Origin: Gloeocapsa sp. PCC 73106
GTDB taxonomy: Bacteria > Cyanobacteriota > Cyanobacteriia > Cyanobacteriales > Gloeocapsaceae
DNA: 64,000 nt
Direction: 5' to 3'
NCBI RefSeq assembly: GCF_000332035.1
Contig: NZ_ALVY01000228.1
Span: 54,111-118,110, forward strand
Part shown: one piece after another, positions 28,091-38,637 of the stretch
Layout: each line of letters starts with the position of its first letter
Numbering within the stretch: the stretch's first letter is position 1
Program-made: the position numbers and the translations under genes
Notes under the pieces: generated by a model
Told to the model about the DNA's origin: nothing
Database searches by the model: none
The model's input: the letters and a program-made list of their open reading frames with translations, nothing else

Positions 28091-29530
28091 ATGACCTTAG
28101 TTGTTTATAATACCCTTACTCGTCGTAAAGAAGTTTTTCAGACTATTGAACCTGAACGGGTTTTTTTATATTGCTGTGGTATTACTGTATATGATTATTG
28201 TCATTTAGGTCACGCTCGTACCTGTCTAGTGTGGGATGTGGTCCGTAATTACCTAGAGTGGCGAGGGTATCGAGTACAATATATCCAAAACTTTACCGAT
28301 ATAGATGATAAAATTCTCAATCGTGCTAAAGCAGAAGGAACCTCCATGGAAGCGGTTGCAGAGCGCTTTATTGAGGCTTATTTTAGCGATATGGAGAGTT
28401 TAAAGATTAAAAGAGCGGATTTTTATCCTCGTGCTACTCATAGCTTGGACGGGATTAAAAAATTAGTAGCACAACTAGAACAAAAAGGTTATGCTTACGC
28501 GACCGAGGGAGACGTGTATTACGCGGTGAGTAGATTTGTCGATTATGGTAAGCTATCGGGACGTAAACTAGAAGACTTACAAGCAGGTGCTAGTGGTAGA
28601 GTGGACGCGACTGAAGCTAAGAAAAAAGATCCCTCTGATTTTGCGCTGTGGAAAGGAGCTAAACCCGGGGAACCCTCTTGGGAATCGCCCTGGGGTAAAG
28701 GGCGCCCCGGTTGGCATATAGAATGTTCAGCTATGGTAAAAGAACATTTAGGAGAGACTATAGATATTCACGTGGGTGGGAGCGATCTCATTTTTCCTCA
28801 TCATGAAAACGAAATAGCCCAGTCAGAAGCAGTGACGGGAAAACCTTTAGCTAACTATTGGTTACACAACGGTATGGTTAAAGTAGATGGAGAGAAAATG
28901 TCCAAATCTTTAGGGAACTTTACCACTATCAGAGATTTATTGGCGCGTCCAGTAGATCCCATGGCAGTACGCTTATTTATCCTACAAGCTCACTACCGCA
29001 AACCTATCGATTTTACTACCGAAGCTTTAGAAGCGGCTACAGGGGGGTGGCAAACCTTGAAAGAGGGTTTATTATTTGGAGAAATCTACAGCGATCGCCT
29101 TAATTGGGATTCTCCCCCATCAAGTTCCTTAACTGAACCCATTTTAAAACGTTTTCAAAGCGCTGTAGACGATGATTTTAACTTTGCTGAAGGTTTGGCT
29201 ATTTTATTCGAGATCGCTAAAGAATTGCGTCGTCAGGGAAATCTGTTGCTACACCAGGGACAAACTTCCATAGATTCAGTCAGTTTACAAGCCCAATGGT
29301 ATAGTTTGGTTGAATTAGCGGGGGTATTGGGTTTTAGTGTGGAAAGAGACGCTAAAGAAGAACCAACGGGTTTAAGAGACGAGGAAATAGAAACAATGAT
29401 TCTGCAGCGTCAACAAGCGCGACAGCAGAAAAATTACGCCGAGAGCGATCGCCTTAGAGATCACCTACAAGCTTTAGGAATTACCCTAATCGATCAACCA
29501 GGGGGGGTTACCCGCTGGCATCGAGAGTGA
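28091..29530 (+). CDS. cysS: Cysteinyl-tRNA synthetase
   Basis: The class I synthetase charges tRNA-Cys. The zinc Cys and the HIGH-type motif are in CCGITVYDYCHLGHART; KMSKSLGNF is the KMSKS loop; GGSDLIFPHHENE contributes further zinc ligands. The open frame begins at 28049, but the ATG at 28091 lies seven bases after CAGGA and gives 479 residues, the usual length. It is divergent from the CobW gene across about 50-90 bases and converges on the CruA gene with a gap of three bases. Confidence 0.95.
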   Translation: MTLVVYNTLTRRKEVFQTIEPERVFLYCCGITVYDYCHLGHARTCLVWDVVRNYLEWRGYRVQYIQNFTDIDDKILNRAKAEGTSMEAVAERFIEAYFSDMESLKIKRADFYPRATHSLDGIKKLVAQLEQKGYAYATEGDVYYAVSRFVDYGKLSGRKLEDLQAGASGRVDATEAKKKDPSDFALWKGAKPGEPSWESPWGKGRPGWHIECSAMVKEHLGETIDIHVGGSDLIFPHHENEIAQSEAVTGKPLANYWLHNGMVKVDGEKMSKSLGNFTTIRDLLARPVDPMAVRLFILQAHYRKPIDFTTEALEAATGGWQTLKEGLLFGEIYSDRLNWDSPPSSSLTEPILKRFQSAVDDDFNFAEGLAILFEIAKELRRQGNLLLHQGQTSIDSVSLQAQWYSLVELAGVLGFSVERDAKEEPTGLRDEEIETMILQRQQARQQKNYAESDRLRDHLQALGITLIDQPGGVTRWHRE

Positions 29531-29533
29531 AAA

Positions 29534-31543
29534 TTAGCTTCTGAGACTGTATTGAAAACAGAGCAATCTAAACCACAAAGCGGGGGACTTTTTCTCTAAC
29601 CAAGATTGACATAATTTGAGCCAATGGGCAAAATGGCGTCCGAGTAGCCAGTTTTTCAAAGCATCTAGAGTAAATACCAGATAAGACAATAGCCAACGAC
29701 CTAGATCTCTGTAACCCGTCATTTCGAAAATCCACCAGAGTAAAATCGGGTTTGTTTGTGCTGCTTTGAGGGCTAATCTCGTAAAAGTCAACCAATCGGT
29801 TTTATCTTTAATAAAGGTATCGGCTACTAGAGGAGGTTCATCAGCGAGTAGACCAAAAAAGGTATTGAGGATGGCGTTAACCCTTTGTGGAGGTAGAGAT
29901 TTACCCGTAGGGACCATCATTCCCTTAGAAAAGAGCCACGTTACCGCCACATTGCTCTGATAAGCTCTGATTTGATTTAAATACTGCGCAGATAACAGAT
30001 CGTGCTTTAAGGCATTATCTAATAAAACGGTCAAGCGGCCTAGATTGCGCACCAAAGAGCCAAAACCAGTAAACACTAAAGGAGATTGGAGAGAAGCTGC
30101 ATCACCAATCATCACCAGTCGATCAAAAGCTACCCGGCGATCGCGATCGCTCACGCTGAAATGACCTGGTATATAGCCAAAAGTCGGCTTTTTCCAGACT
30201 AACTTATCTGGATCACAACGGCGATACTCGGGCAAAATCGCAAAAAAGTCCTCGTACATCTCCAACAAAGAACCTGGATTATCCCGATGAACCTGATGAT
30301 AGTGGAATAAATAAATAGTCAAATCTTCTCCCTCACCGGGAAATAATTCCCAAATTAACTGACGTCCTCGAGAAATATCCCCATGAGAATTGAGTACATC
30401 CCCATAATTACTATCCCAAACTTGAGGCTCAAATCCAGAAGCAATTACCGCCCCTACCGTAGGACATACGCTATCAAAAGCACGACTTCCATTTAATTGC
30501 CAAGCAATGGGGGAAGCGGTTCCCATAGCGTCCACCAGAAGACGTCCCGTGGCTTGTTTCTGGGTTGATTCTGGTAAATGCACCAGGTTTATGAGTACTC
30601 GATCAGGAGTGATTTCGGCTTGTACAAATTCCGTTTCATCCCAAATCTCCCCCCCCGCCGCGAGTAACTTTTCTCCACACAAACGTAGTAGTTTTTCGGC
30701 GTCTATCGCTATATTTAATACTTTTGGGGTATGTAATACTTTGGCTTTTAAATGAGGTGGATTGTTATAGTCAAAAAACTTGTTAAAACCGTCTAGATAT
30801 TCTCTAGCGATTAAATCTTCTATTTCTGTTTTCGTAAAAAGATTAAGGTCAATCAGACTTTGAATTTCTCCTCTAGAGATATTCCATTCCCGATTCATTT
30901 TACCAAAGGGCAGTCTTTCTACCAAGAGAACTCGATAACCTTTTCTGGCCATGACAGCGGCGTGAATTGAGCCTAGGGCGCCACCTAGATAGATTAAATC
31001 GTAGCTAGGGGAAGTATTTGAGCTTTCTGGACGGGCAAAAATCACTTGTTTGGGAGTTGAGGGCTGATTTACTTGTTCTCGCCACTTTTTTTCCCACCAA
31101 TACACCCGTTGCAAGTGAAATTCTCCCCTAGGCATTTTCTGAAAGAATTTTACCGTCTGAGGATAATAGGGACCTAATGCTGTAAAAATCGATTGTTCTG
31201 CTAAATCGATCACAGGTAACTGAGAATACTGTTGGGGAAAATACTGTCTAATTTTTTGCTCTAGTTGTTTTATAATAAGTTGCTCTTGAGGAAAGGCTCG
31301 GTCCCCGTAGCGAAAAACTTTAAGATAAGTAGTACGCTGTAGAGACCAGACAAACACTGAGAGTTTATTTTCTGGAAAAATTGGCTCAAAACTTGTAGCT
31401 ACTTGGGGTAGTTCTAAACAAACCCCTGAGGGAGTGGATTTTTTTGAACCATCAGTGGGTTGCCAAGTTCCTTGTAACCAGTAGATAACTTCTTGGCTAT
31501 TTGATGTGGGAACCTCTAGATATAACAGTTGTTTCATGAGCAT
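29534..31543 (-). CDS. cruA: CruA-type lycopene cyclase
   Basis: A 669-residue FAD-dependent protein that closely resembles the cyanobacterial CruA cyclases, which form the rings of beta- or gamma-carotene from lycopene. About 180 residues precede a dinucleotide-binding motif (YLGGALGSIHAAVMARKGYR), then LLVERLPFGKMNREWNISR, FNKFFDYNNPPHLKA and, toward the C-terminus, VMIGDAASLQSPLVFTGFGS. The length favours CruA over the shorter CruP, which is not a cyclase of the same kind. It is a stand-alone gene, convergent with cysS. The substrate cannot be confirmed from sequence. Confidence 0.8.
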   Translation of the reverse strand: MLMKQLLYLEVPTSNSQEVIYWLQGTWQPTDGSKKSTPSGVCLELPQVATSFEPIFPENKLSVFVWSLQRTTYLKVFRYGDRAFPQEQLIIKQLEQKIRQYFPQQYSQLPVIDLAEQSIFTALGPYYPQTVKFFQKMPRGEFHLQRVYWWEKKWREQVNQPSTPKQVIFARPESSNTSPSYDLIYLGGALGSIHAAVMARKGYRVLLVERLPFGKMNREWNISRGEIQSLIDLNLFTKTEIEDLIAREYLDGFNKFFDYNNPPHLKAKVLHTPKVLNIAIDAEKLLRLCGEKLLAAGGEIWDETEFVQAEITPDRVLINLVHLPESTQKQATGRLLVDAMGTASPIAWQLNGSRAFDSVCPTVGAVIASGFEPQVWDSNYGDVLNSHGDISRGRQLIWELFPGEGEDLTIYLFHYHQVHRDNPGSLLEMYEDFFAILPEYRRCDPDKLVWKKPTFGYIPGHFSVSDRDRRVAFDRLVMIGDAASLQSPLVFTGFGSLVRNLGRLTVLLDNALKHDLLSAQYLNQIRAYQSNVAVTWLFSKGMMVPTGKSLPPQRVNAILNTFFGLLADEPPLVADTFIKDKTDWLTFTRLALKAAQTNPILLWWIFEMTGYRDLGRWLLSYLVFTLDALKNWLLGRHFAHWLKLCQSWLEKKSPALWFRLLCFQYSLRS

Positions 31544-31649
31544 TTTTCTCGTTGTACGTAAATTATTCTAAAAGTAAGCTAAACTCACTCATACCCCATC
31601 CTTAAAATTAGTTTACATAAATTCACACAATTTCTCTTATTGTTAAAAT

Positions 31650-31883
31650 ATGTATCATTCCATACCGCGCCGAACCGAAGAACTGATCGCTTTGAGTCAA
31701 AATCCCATAGACGAGGAATTAATCGCGACAGTTATAGCTGGAGTGATCGCGATCGCGCGCACTCAAGGACAATCTCTAGATGAGTTAAGGGACGAATTAC
31801 TACAAGAAGACACCTTGTTAAGTCAAAATCAAAGAGCTCAACTGAGCGTGCTAATCACCCAAGCCTGGCAAACTCTTAAATAG
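31650..31883 (+). CDS. Small conserved hypothetical protein
   Basis: A 77-residue protein, mostly helical and acidic (for example EELIATVIAGVIAIARTQGQ and SLDELRDELLQED). I do not recognise a named family. It lies two bases before the start of a very large membrane-protein gene, so co-transcription is near certain. No signal peptide or cysteine is present. It could be a small partner of the large protein, but nothing beyond position supports this. Confidence 0.65.
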   Translation: MYHSIPRRTEELIALSQNPIDEELIATVIAGVIAIARTQGQSLDELRDELLQEDTLLSQNQRAQLSVLITQAWQTLK

Positions 31884-31885
31884 TT

Positions 31886-34800
31886 ATGGAACAACAGACA
31901 ATTGGAGAATTAATTAGCGGTTTTTTCTTACTCAAACCAGAAAGCTTTGTAGATCTCGTTAACTCCTCACAAGGAAGGTCTCTAGCTCTAATTATAGTGT
32001 TAGTGGCGGGTATATCTTTAGCGATCGGGCAAGGAATTATCCTGTTTCTGAGTCGTGTTCAGCCTTTACGCTTCATCTTAAGTCTTTTATTCAACGGAAT
32101 TATCTTCACATTTGGTTTTTTGTTTCTTGTTTTTAGCATCTGGCTTAATTGTAAGATTCCTTGGTGGTCTTTGTCTATTCCTTTTTCTAGTCTGGTGACT
32201 GTTTTGGGAGCTAGCTACGCTCCCCAACTATTTAGTTTTTTGGGAGCTTTACCCTATCTAGGGGTACCAATTCTCTCTCTGTTGTCGGTATGGAGATTAT
32301 TAGCGATGGTGGTGGGTTTTAGCGCCATTACTAAAGTTAGCATCACCGACGCCTTTAGTTACGTAGCGATAGGTTGGGTAATTTTACAGTTATTGGAAAA
32401 CACTTTAGGTAGACCCCTAGCTAGTCTGGGTAAAAGTCTGGGCAATCGGATCGCTGGTGTGAACATAGTTAGGAGTCGTTCAGAATTAGCAGCTAAAGTA
32501 AAAAGCGCGCTTGAGGAGGTAGTAGAAACCGCCTCTTTGTCTTTTTCACTAGCACAAGCAGAAATAGAGCAACTCAACACCCATCCTTCAGTACAAATTA
32601 TCTCTGAAGAGCAATTAAAACAAACTAAGCAAATTATACCTGACGCTCTTAAACTGCTCCTAAGCTTACTAGCGATGTTGCTGCTATTAGTCGTTATTGC
32701 TCTGGTTTTGAATCCAGTGCGCAGTGCGATCTTAGGATGGCACGACAACTTACCCCAGTTATTTAAATGGATCTTTAATTTGGCGTGGATTGGTATCATC
32801 GCCACCATCTTCGCCGGGATACTAGCGCCATTAGAAACCCTAGGCTGGTGGGCGGGTTGGTACGAAGATGAGTTAGAAACAACACCTCCTGCAGCAACTA
32901 AGATCGCTACTTTTAAGCGCTATATTATCTATTTAGATGGCATTGGTCAGTCAGGATACGAATACACTCCAGATATAGAATTATTTCTCGATCGCCTTAA
33001 AAAAGTAATTCCTCAGGGAATGAAGCTAATAGAGGGTTTGATGATGTACTCTGTGCTCAATAAACCCCTAGATCAAGATCGCCCCCTGGCGTTTTTCTGG
33101 AGAACAGCCGATCGCATGCGTTTAGCTAACCCTCGAGCTATTTTGGGATTATTTTTAAATTTACGTAATGTTTTGATTGTGGCCGTTTCCGCGGATAAAC
33201 GCTATGGACCTATCTATAATCTGGGTATTGCCCAAATTCTGTACAACGGCTTAATACAACAGGGTTATCAGCCTAATAGTAATGTTCCCATTACTCTGAT
33301 TGGCTACAGTGGTGGTGGTCAGATGTCCGTAGCTGCGGCTCCTTATTTACGACAAGCCCTTAAGTCGCCCATAGAGGTTATCTCTCTCGGGGGAGTTATG
33401 AGCGCCAATAATAATCTACTTACTCTGGAACATTTATACCATCTAGTAGGAGATAAAGACTCCGTAGAAAAAATAGGACCGGTGATTTTTCCAGGACGTT
33501 GGCCCATTTTTCCCCTTTCTTACTGGAATCGCGCTAAACGTCGCGGTAAGATTACTACTTTTTCCCTAGGTCCAGTGGGACATCAAGTACCAGGGGGAAT
33601 GATGGATGCTCAAGCTTATCTCAGTGATGGTAGAAGCTATCTAGCTCAAACTCTGGGCGTAATTATCAAAATTCTCCGGGGAGAAGCGATCGCTCAGTCA
33701 GATGTTTCCAGTAGAGTTCGCAGTAATTACGAACGCTATCAACAAGCGGCCTTTATACAGCCAGAATACTATCCTCTGACTCAAAAAATTGATTCCAGTC
33801 TCTATCTACCATCAGGGGGTTGGCTCGGTCGTTTGATTTTACCTCAATCAACAGAGCGCGACGAGGGAGTAGGGTTAGAAATTAGAGAGGCTCCCGAACA
33901 GTATAGACATTTGATTGGTAGGCGAGTAAAATTACGTTGGCAACCAAGATGGCTCAATGTGGTTACCAAGGATGTACACTTGAGCGCTCAGGCTGAATAT
34001 AGCAGCAAGTATGAAGGGTTGATTCATCCCGTCCGTCTCAATCATTGGCGTCAAGTCGATCCTCTTGAATCTTTGGCAGGTTCTCGTCCTAGAGATGATG
34101 TTATGGTGAGTATAGCTATTGCTGATTGTGTGAGCATCAATGCTTCTGGTTTAGAAATTCTGAATGAGCCGACTCAAGTAACGGGACTATATTATGCTCT
34201 GGTGCGTTTTTTAGGGCCAATTCCTGAGAGTAATCGTTGGCAAGTCAAACACTACGATCGCAACTCTCAAAGCTTCTCCGGACTTATAGAAGTGGTGAGT
34301 CTTCCCGAGGTTATCGCCGATGTGAATGGTTGTTATCCCTCTACAACTCGAGAATTAGAACAATCTAGCCTCAATGAACAGGGTTGGTATATTTATGGCG
34401 CTAAAGATAATCAGGGGGTCTTTGTGGTGCAATCTTTGGTACCTAGAGCCTTGTTAAAGCTAGAACCCCAGTCGTTGATTACTAATGCTAAACAGGGATA
34501 TCGCTTTATTCGCGAGCAAGCTTGGACCGAGGCGATCGCACCTAAAGGTAAGATTGGTTCAGTGTTGATTAGTCCCGATAGTCAAGGTGTGGCGGGGTGG
34601 CAACTGGGCGATCGCGCTTTGGTGATTCATGTCTTTGGTGGAATTGGGGGTAAAAAACGTGAACCCGCAGCTGCGTCTCCTATCTTTTTTGGACATTTCG
34701 CCTATGGTATTGCTACGGTGGTTCGAGATCCTCTAACCGAGGCGTTGCGCTTCGACATCGTTTATCATCAGGTTTATACTCACAATACCGATGGTTTAAT

Positions 34801-35446
34801 CGCGGGTAAGTTGGATTGGTCGAGATATATGGGCGATCGTCAGTTTGGTTGGGCGGGTACACGTCCTTGTTGCGATCTGTTAATTAAGTTTGAGCCTTTT
34901 ACTGGTTACTATAGTCTTGATGGGGAATTGGTTTCACCTTTAGATCAAATGATCCTTCATTTAAAGGTCATGACCGCTCGTTATCGCATCGGTGATGGTA
35001 CTGGTGGTACCTACGTAGGACCCGCTAATAATTGCGCTCAAGATTCTAATCGAGCTTTGTTCGCGAGTATTGCCGATATCACTCGATATTTACGCGAAAA
35101 TCCCCAAATCAGGACCACTTTACTCCAGGAAAATCCAGAACAAGCTCAACGACTGCAACAACTCGAACGTGTGGGACGAGAACTTAAGGGTGTACTCCAG
35201 CCTTTTGGGCGTCCTCGTTCTGATTGGCGCAAAAATGAGTTTAATTTGGGCTGTACCCTAGAAGATAGCCCTCTACTTAATCTCTGGATCGGGCTAGTTA
35301 GTTGGCGTACCATGCTTCCTCGCTGTGCTAGTGACAATATCGTGCGTATTTTTCTTAAATATGGCGCTAATGTCTGGATTTTGCGCACTAATCAAATCGG
35401 TGGTCACGACCCCGATATCGAGGCGATCGCTCCTGTTACTATCTAA
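31886..35446 (+). CDS. Large membrane protein with an alpha/beta-hydrolase-like region
   Basis: A 1186-residue protein of unknown function. Six or seven hydrophobic segments lie within residues 30-190, then two near 255-280 and 295-320. From about 345 to 620 the sequence looks like a lipase or alpha/beta hydrolase: IYLDGIGQSGYEY, the nucleophile elbow GYSGGGQ with Ser475, and a late LGPVGHQVPGG that could bring the catalytic His. From about 660 to 1000 it is mainly beta. Near the end, YVGPANNCAQDSNRAL has a conserved-looking Cys1050 and Asp1053. I think this is a cyanobacterial family but cannot name it. It is downstream of a 77-residue protein gene. Confidence 0.65.
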   Translation: MEQQTIGELISGFFLLKPESFVDLVNSSQGRSLALIIVLVAGISLAIGQGIILFLSRVQPLRFILSLLFNGIIFTFGFLFLVFSIWLNCKIPWWSLSIPFSSLVTVLGASYAPQLFSFLGALPYLGVPILSLLSVWRLLAMVVGFSAITKVSITDAFSYVAIGWVILQLLENTLGRPLASLGKSLGNRIAGVNIVRSRSELAAKVKSALEEVVETASLSFSLAQAEIEQLNTHPSVQIISEEQLKQTKQIIPDALKLLLSLLAMLLLLVVIALVLNPVRSAILGWHDNLPQLFKWIFNLAWIGIIATIFAGILAPLETLGWWAGWYEDELETTPPAATKIATFKRYIIYLDGIGQSGYEYTPDIELFLDRLKKVIPQGMKLIEGLMMYSVLNKPLDQDRPLAFFWRTADRMRLANPRAILGLFLNLRNVLIVAVSADKRYGPIYNLGIAQILYNGLIQQGYQPNSNVPITLIGYSGGGQMSVAAAPYLRQALKSPIEVISLGGVMSANNNLLTLEHLYHLVGDKDSVEKIGPVIFPGRWPIFPLSYWNRAKRRGKITTFSLGPVGHQVPGGMMDAQAYLSDGRSYLAQTLGVIIKILRGEAIAQSDVSSRVRSNYERYQQAAFIQPEYYPLTQKIDSSLYLPSGGWLGRLILPQSTERDEGVGLEIREAPEQYRHLIGRRVKLRWQPRWLNVVTKDVHLSAQAEYSSKYEGLIHPVRLNHWRQVDPLESLAGSRPRDDVMVSIAIADCVSINASGLEILNEPTQVTGLYYALVRFLGPIPESNRWQVKHYDRNSQSFSGLIEVVSLPEVIADVNGCYPSTTRELEQSSLNEQGWYIYGAKDNQGVFVVQSLVPRALLKLEPQSLITNAKQGYRFIREQAWTEAIAPKGKIGSVLISPDSQGVAGWQLGDRALVIHVFGGIGGKKREPAAASPIFFGHFAYGIATVVRDPLTEALRFDIVYHQVYTHNTDGLIAGKLDWSRYMGDRQFGWAGTRPCCDLLIKFEPFTGYYSLDGELVSPLDQMILHLKVMTARYRIGDGTGGTYVGPANNCAQDSNRALFASIADITRYLRENPQIRTTLLQENPEQAQRLQQLERVGRELKGVLQPFGRPRSDWRKNEFNLGCTLEDSPLLNLWIGLVSWRTMLPRCASDNIVRIFLKYGANVWILRTNQIGGHDPDIEAIAPVTI

Positions 35447-35471
35447 AATACTTCTCTATTACTTAAATTGC

Positions 35472-36341
35472 ATGATCAAGAAATTAATAAAAATAGTAAT
35501 CCCAGCTCCAATTACAGATTTTGTGAAAAAAATAAGATGGGGATACGGGTACCGCAGCAAAGCTAAACTCAGCAAACCTTATTACTCATCTAATAATACA
35601 CTATCTTGCACAATAGCATACAATAAGTTCGGTGGCTACTGTATTCCCCGCTCATCTATCCATCGCCCAGCAGCCCAAAAAATCCTCAAAGGTGATATCC
35701 ACGAAAAAGAAACCATTGAATTTATGACCTCAAAATGTGGTCAAGGCGATATAGTTCATGCAGGAACATTCTATGGCGACTTTTTGCCGGCTCTTTCTGC
35801 TGCTTGTTCTCCCACTGCTAAGGTTTGGGCTTTTGAGCCTAATCCGGAAAGTTATCGTTGCGCTTCAATAACCATTATGATTAATAACTTGAGCAATATT
35901 AATTTAATCAATGCTGGATTAGGTAGTACCAAAAACTTTGCCACGTTGGTTACCAAAGATCACAGAGGAGTAAACCTGGGAGGTGGAAGCACAATCCAAG
36001 AATTAAACTCCAGTGAAGTTGATAGAGGTGCGATCACAGTGCCCATCGTGACTCTCGATGAGATTTTACCCGAAGATAGACAAGTTTCTGTAATACAATT
36101 GGATGTGGAAGGTTATGAAAAACAAGCTCTAGCAGGGGCCATGAAGACCATTCAGCGATGCCTCCCTATTATAATATTAGAAACTGTGCCAGAAGATAGT
36201 TGGATGTCAGAAAATATTTTGAGTTTGGGATACAGCTTTAACGGTAAAGTTTTGGGAATAAATAAAGTGTTTGAACCGGATCATGATACAGCTCTTGAAA
36301 AAAAGTCAACCCAGGTTTTAAAAGTAGATAAAGCTGGTTAA
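35472..36341 (+). CDS. FkbM-family methyltransferase
   Basis: A 289-residue SAM-dependent methyltransferase. The FkbM signature region includes VHAGTFYGDFLPALSAA (motif I, from about residue 98), VWAFEPNPESYRC and VSVIQLDVEGYEKQALAGA. A long N-terminal extension of about 70 residues precedes the domain. I chose the ATG at 35472, 25 bases after the stop of the large membrane-protein gene; longer frames overlap that gene. FkbM enzymes O-methylate sugars and polyketides; the acceptor here is unknown. The AT-rich base use resembles transferred sugar-modification genes. Confidence 0.8.
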   Translation: MIKKLIKIVIPAPITDFVKKIRWGYGYRSKAKLSKPYYSSNNTLSCTIAYNKFGGYCIPRSSIHRPAAQKILKGDIHEKETIEFMTSKCGQGDIVHAGTFYGDFLPALSAACSPTAKVWAFEPNPESYRCASITIMINNLSNINLINAGLGSTKNFATLVTKDHRGVNLGGGSTIQELNSSEVDRGAITVPIVTLDEILPEDRQVSVIQLDVEGYEKQALAGAMKTIQRCLPIIILETVPEDSWMSENILSLGYSFNGKVLGINKVFEPDHDTALEKKSTQVLKVDKAG

Positions 36342-36400
36342 TTTTGTTTTAAAAGGAAAGAGTTTATTATGAATATAGACAGAGATTGGAGGTAAAAACG

Positions 36401-37102
36401 ATGATCACCATACGTCCCGCTCAAGCAAGAGGAACGGCTAATTTCGGTTGGCTCGATACTAAACACACTTTTTCTTTTGGAAGTTATTACGATCCTCAAT
36501 ATCTTGGTTTTAAAACTCTGCGGGTAATCAATGAAGATAAAATTCAACCAAGTCAAGGATTTGGGACTCACAGTCATCGCGATATGGAAATTATTACCTA
36601 CGTTCTAGATGGAGAATTAGAACATAAAGATAGTATTGGCAATGGCTCAATTATTCGTCCCGGAGATATTCAGAGAATGTCCGCGGGAACAGGAATCGCC
36701 CATAGTGAATTTAATGCTTCTAACACCGCGCCAGTTCATCTTCTGCAAATCTGGATCCTACCGGAAATCAGTGGAATTGAACCAAGTTACGAGCAAAAAT
36801 ACTTTGCTCCTGAGGAAAAACAGGGAAAATTCAAACTGGTGGGTTCAAGAGATGGTAGAGATAATTCAGTAACGATTCATCAAGACGTTAATCTCTACGT
36901 TGCTACGCTTGATCAAGATGAACAAGTTAAATATTGCGTTGGGGATCGCCGTTCAGTCTGGATGCAAATCGCCCGGGGAAAGGTAGAAATGAATGAACAA
37001 ATCCTCAACGCAGGAGATGGTGTAGCAATCGAGGAAGACAAAGAAATATGCTGGAAAGCGATCGCCTTAAAGAGCGAAATCTTATTATTTGACCTGGGTT
37101 GA
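36401..37102 (+). CDS. Pirin-family cupin protein
   Basis: A 233-residue bicupin of the pirin family. The N-terminal cupin carries the metal site in [24 protein letters not shown], including the expected His pair and Glu, with [10 protein letters not shown] contributing another His. Such proteins bind iron and some have quercetin dioxygenase activity; the role in cyanobacteria is unclear. The ATG at 36401 is preceded by GGAGG at 36388, deciding the start over an upstream TTG. It converges on lipA with three bases between stops. Confidence 0.88.
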   Translation: MITIRPAQARGTANFGWLDTKHTFSFGSYYDPQYLGFKTLRVINEDKIQPSQGFGTHSHRDMEIITYVLDGELEHKDSIGNGSIIRPGDIQRMSAGTGIAHSEFNASNTAPVHLLQIWILPEISGIEPSYEQKYFAPEEKQGKFKLVGSRDGRDNSVTIHQDVNLYVATLDQDEQVKYCVGDRRSVWMQIARGKVEMNEQILNAGDGVAIEEDKEICWKAIALKSEILLFDLG

Positions 37103-37105
37103 GTT

Positions 37106-37981
37106 TTAATCTCCAGCGTGATAAGAACTACGCACCAAGGGACCCGATCGCACCTGCTTAAAGCCAAGAGAACGAGCAAAATCACCGAGTTGGTCAAACT
37201 CTTGGGGTGTCCAATATTTCTCTACCGGAAGATGGTCTAAGGAAGGGCGCAGATACTGACCCAAAGTCAAGCGATCGCAATCGACACTTCTTAAATCTTG
37301 AAGAGTTTGTTTAATTTCCGCTTCCGTCTCGCCTAGTCCCAACATTAAACCCGATTTAGTAGGGATAGCCGGGTTAAATTCTTTGACTAGACTCAGAACG
37401 CTCAATGAGCGATCATATTGGGCTCCTCTTCTGACTGGACCCTGTAAACGTTCTACTGTCTCTAGATTGTGATTATAACAAGCAGGTCTGGCCGTTGTGA
37501 CTAACTCTACTCTTTCTTTTTGTTTGATTTCAGCATTTTTACCGCTCCAAAAATCCGGGGTTAAAACTTCGATCTGAGTTTCCTGATTGAGTTCACGAAC
37601 TGTTTCCATCACCTTGACAAACCAACCGGCCCCCCCATCGGTTAGATCATCTCTAGCTACCGAAGTAAGTACAACGTAGCGTAAGCTTAGTAATTGCACC
37701 GCCGAGGCGACTTTCTGGGGTTCTTCTGGATCTAGAAGCATGGGGGCGTGACCTTTATCTACCTGACAAAAAGCACAGGCGCGGGTACAAGTTTGTCCCA
37801 TCAGCAAAAAAGTTGCTGTTTTTTGAGCGTAGCACTCGCCTCGGTTAGGACAACGCCCCTCCTCACAAATGGTATGAATTTGGCGTTGCTTAATAATTTT
37901 TTGTACCGTTGAGATTTCACTGGCTCTACCGACGGGGGTACGTAACCAAGTGGGTAAATTTCTGACTTCTGAGCTCCACAT
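37106..37981 (-). CDS. lipA: Lipoyl synthase
   Basis: A 291-residue radical SAM enzyme that inserts two sulfurs into octanoyl chains to make lipoyl groups. Both clusters are visible: the auxiliary cluster Cys39, Cys44, Cys50 ([12 protein letters not shown]), and the radical SAM cluster Cys65, Cys69, Cys72 (CTRACAFC). The C-terminal SSYHAGD provides the conserved RSSY-type serine. Cyanobacteria often carry two lipA copies; this is a complete one, transcribed alone and convergent with the pirin gene. Confidence 0.95.
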   Translation of the reverse strand: MWSSEVRNLPTWLRTPVGRASEISTVQKIIKQRQIHTICEEGRCPNRGECYAQKTATFLLMGQTCTRACAFCQVDKGHAPMLLDPEEPQKVASAVQLLSLRYVVLTSVARDDLTDGGAGWFVKVMETVRELNQETQIEVLTPDFWSGKNAEIKQKERVELVTTARPACYNHNLETVERLQGPVRRGAQYDRSLSVLSLVKEFNPAIPTKSGLMLGLGETEAEIKQTLQDLRSVDCDRLTLGQYLRPSLDHLPVEKYWTPQEFDQLGDFARSLGFKQVRSGPLVRSSYHAGD

Positions 37982-38097
37982 TATCTGTCTGACGAAGGTG
38001 AATTTAAAAATCTTAAATCAAGACCATTTTTCCTCTGTTATATTTACCCTAGTATAAAGAAGTAATAAATTACTTGACAAAAAAAGGAGTCAAATCG

Positions 38098-38637
38098 GTG
38101 GCTAATCGGAAGATTCTTGTTATTGACGATAGTAGAGTCATTAGACGATGTGTAAAGGATATGTTACCAGAGGGACAATTTGAGGTTCTTGAAGCCGAGG
38201 ATGGCGCTGAAGGATGGAATTTAATCCGCAGCACTGAACCTAATTTGATTATGCTCGATTTCTTTTTACCTAAAATGAGTGGTTGGGACGTTTATCAAGA
38301 AATTCAAAAGCAACAACAGCTTAAAGCAATACCTCTGGTTTTGATGTCCGGTCGTAAAGAAGAGGTCACAGGCAAAATTCAAGAACCTTTTGTCGACTTC
38401 GCTTTTGTCGAAAAACCTTTTGATCAAAAACAACTGATCGAAGCCATCAAAGACGCGATGCAAAAAGCGAAAAAACATGCCGTTGCTAAACCTGCAGCTG
38501 TATCTGGGGATCCCCAAGCTATGGCGGCTGAAATTCAAGCTCTCAAAGTTACCATCGTCAAAATGCAGGAGGAAATGAAAACGATGAAGAAACAATTTAA
38601 TCAAGTCGTACAGTTTATTAAACAAAAATTGGGCTAA
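38098..38637 (+). CDS. Response regulator with C-terminal coiled coil
   Basis: A 179-residue receiver protein. Acidic Asp10/Asp11 (VIDDS), phospho-acceptor Asp54 (LIMLDF) and Lys106 (VEKPF) complete the receiver site. After residue 125 comes an Ala-rich linker and a helical coiled coil (ALKVTIVKMQEEMKTMKKQF) with no DNA-binding domain, so it probably acts through protein contact. I chose the GTG at 38098, eight bases after GGAG; an upstream TTG lies in the ribosome binding site. Its stop overlaps the start of a tiny membrane-protein gene (TAATG). No histidine kinase is adjacent. Confidence 0.88.
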   Translation: MANRKILVIDDSRVIRRCVKDMLPEGQFEVLEAEDGAEGWNLIRSTEPNLIMLDFFLPKMSGWDVYQEIQKQQQLKAIPLVLMSGRKEEVTGKIQEPFVDFAFVEKPFDQKQLIEAIKDAMQKAKKHAVAKPAAVSGDPQAMAAEIQALKVTIVKMQEEMKTMKKQFNQVVQFIKQKLG

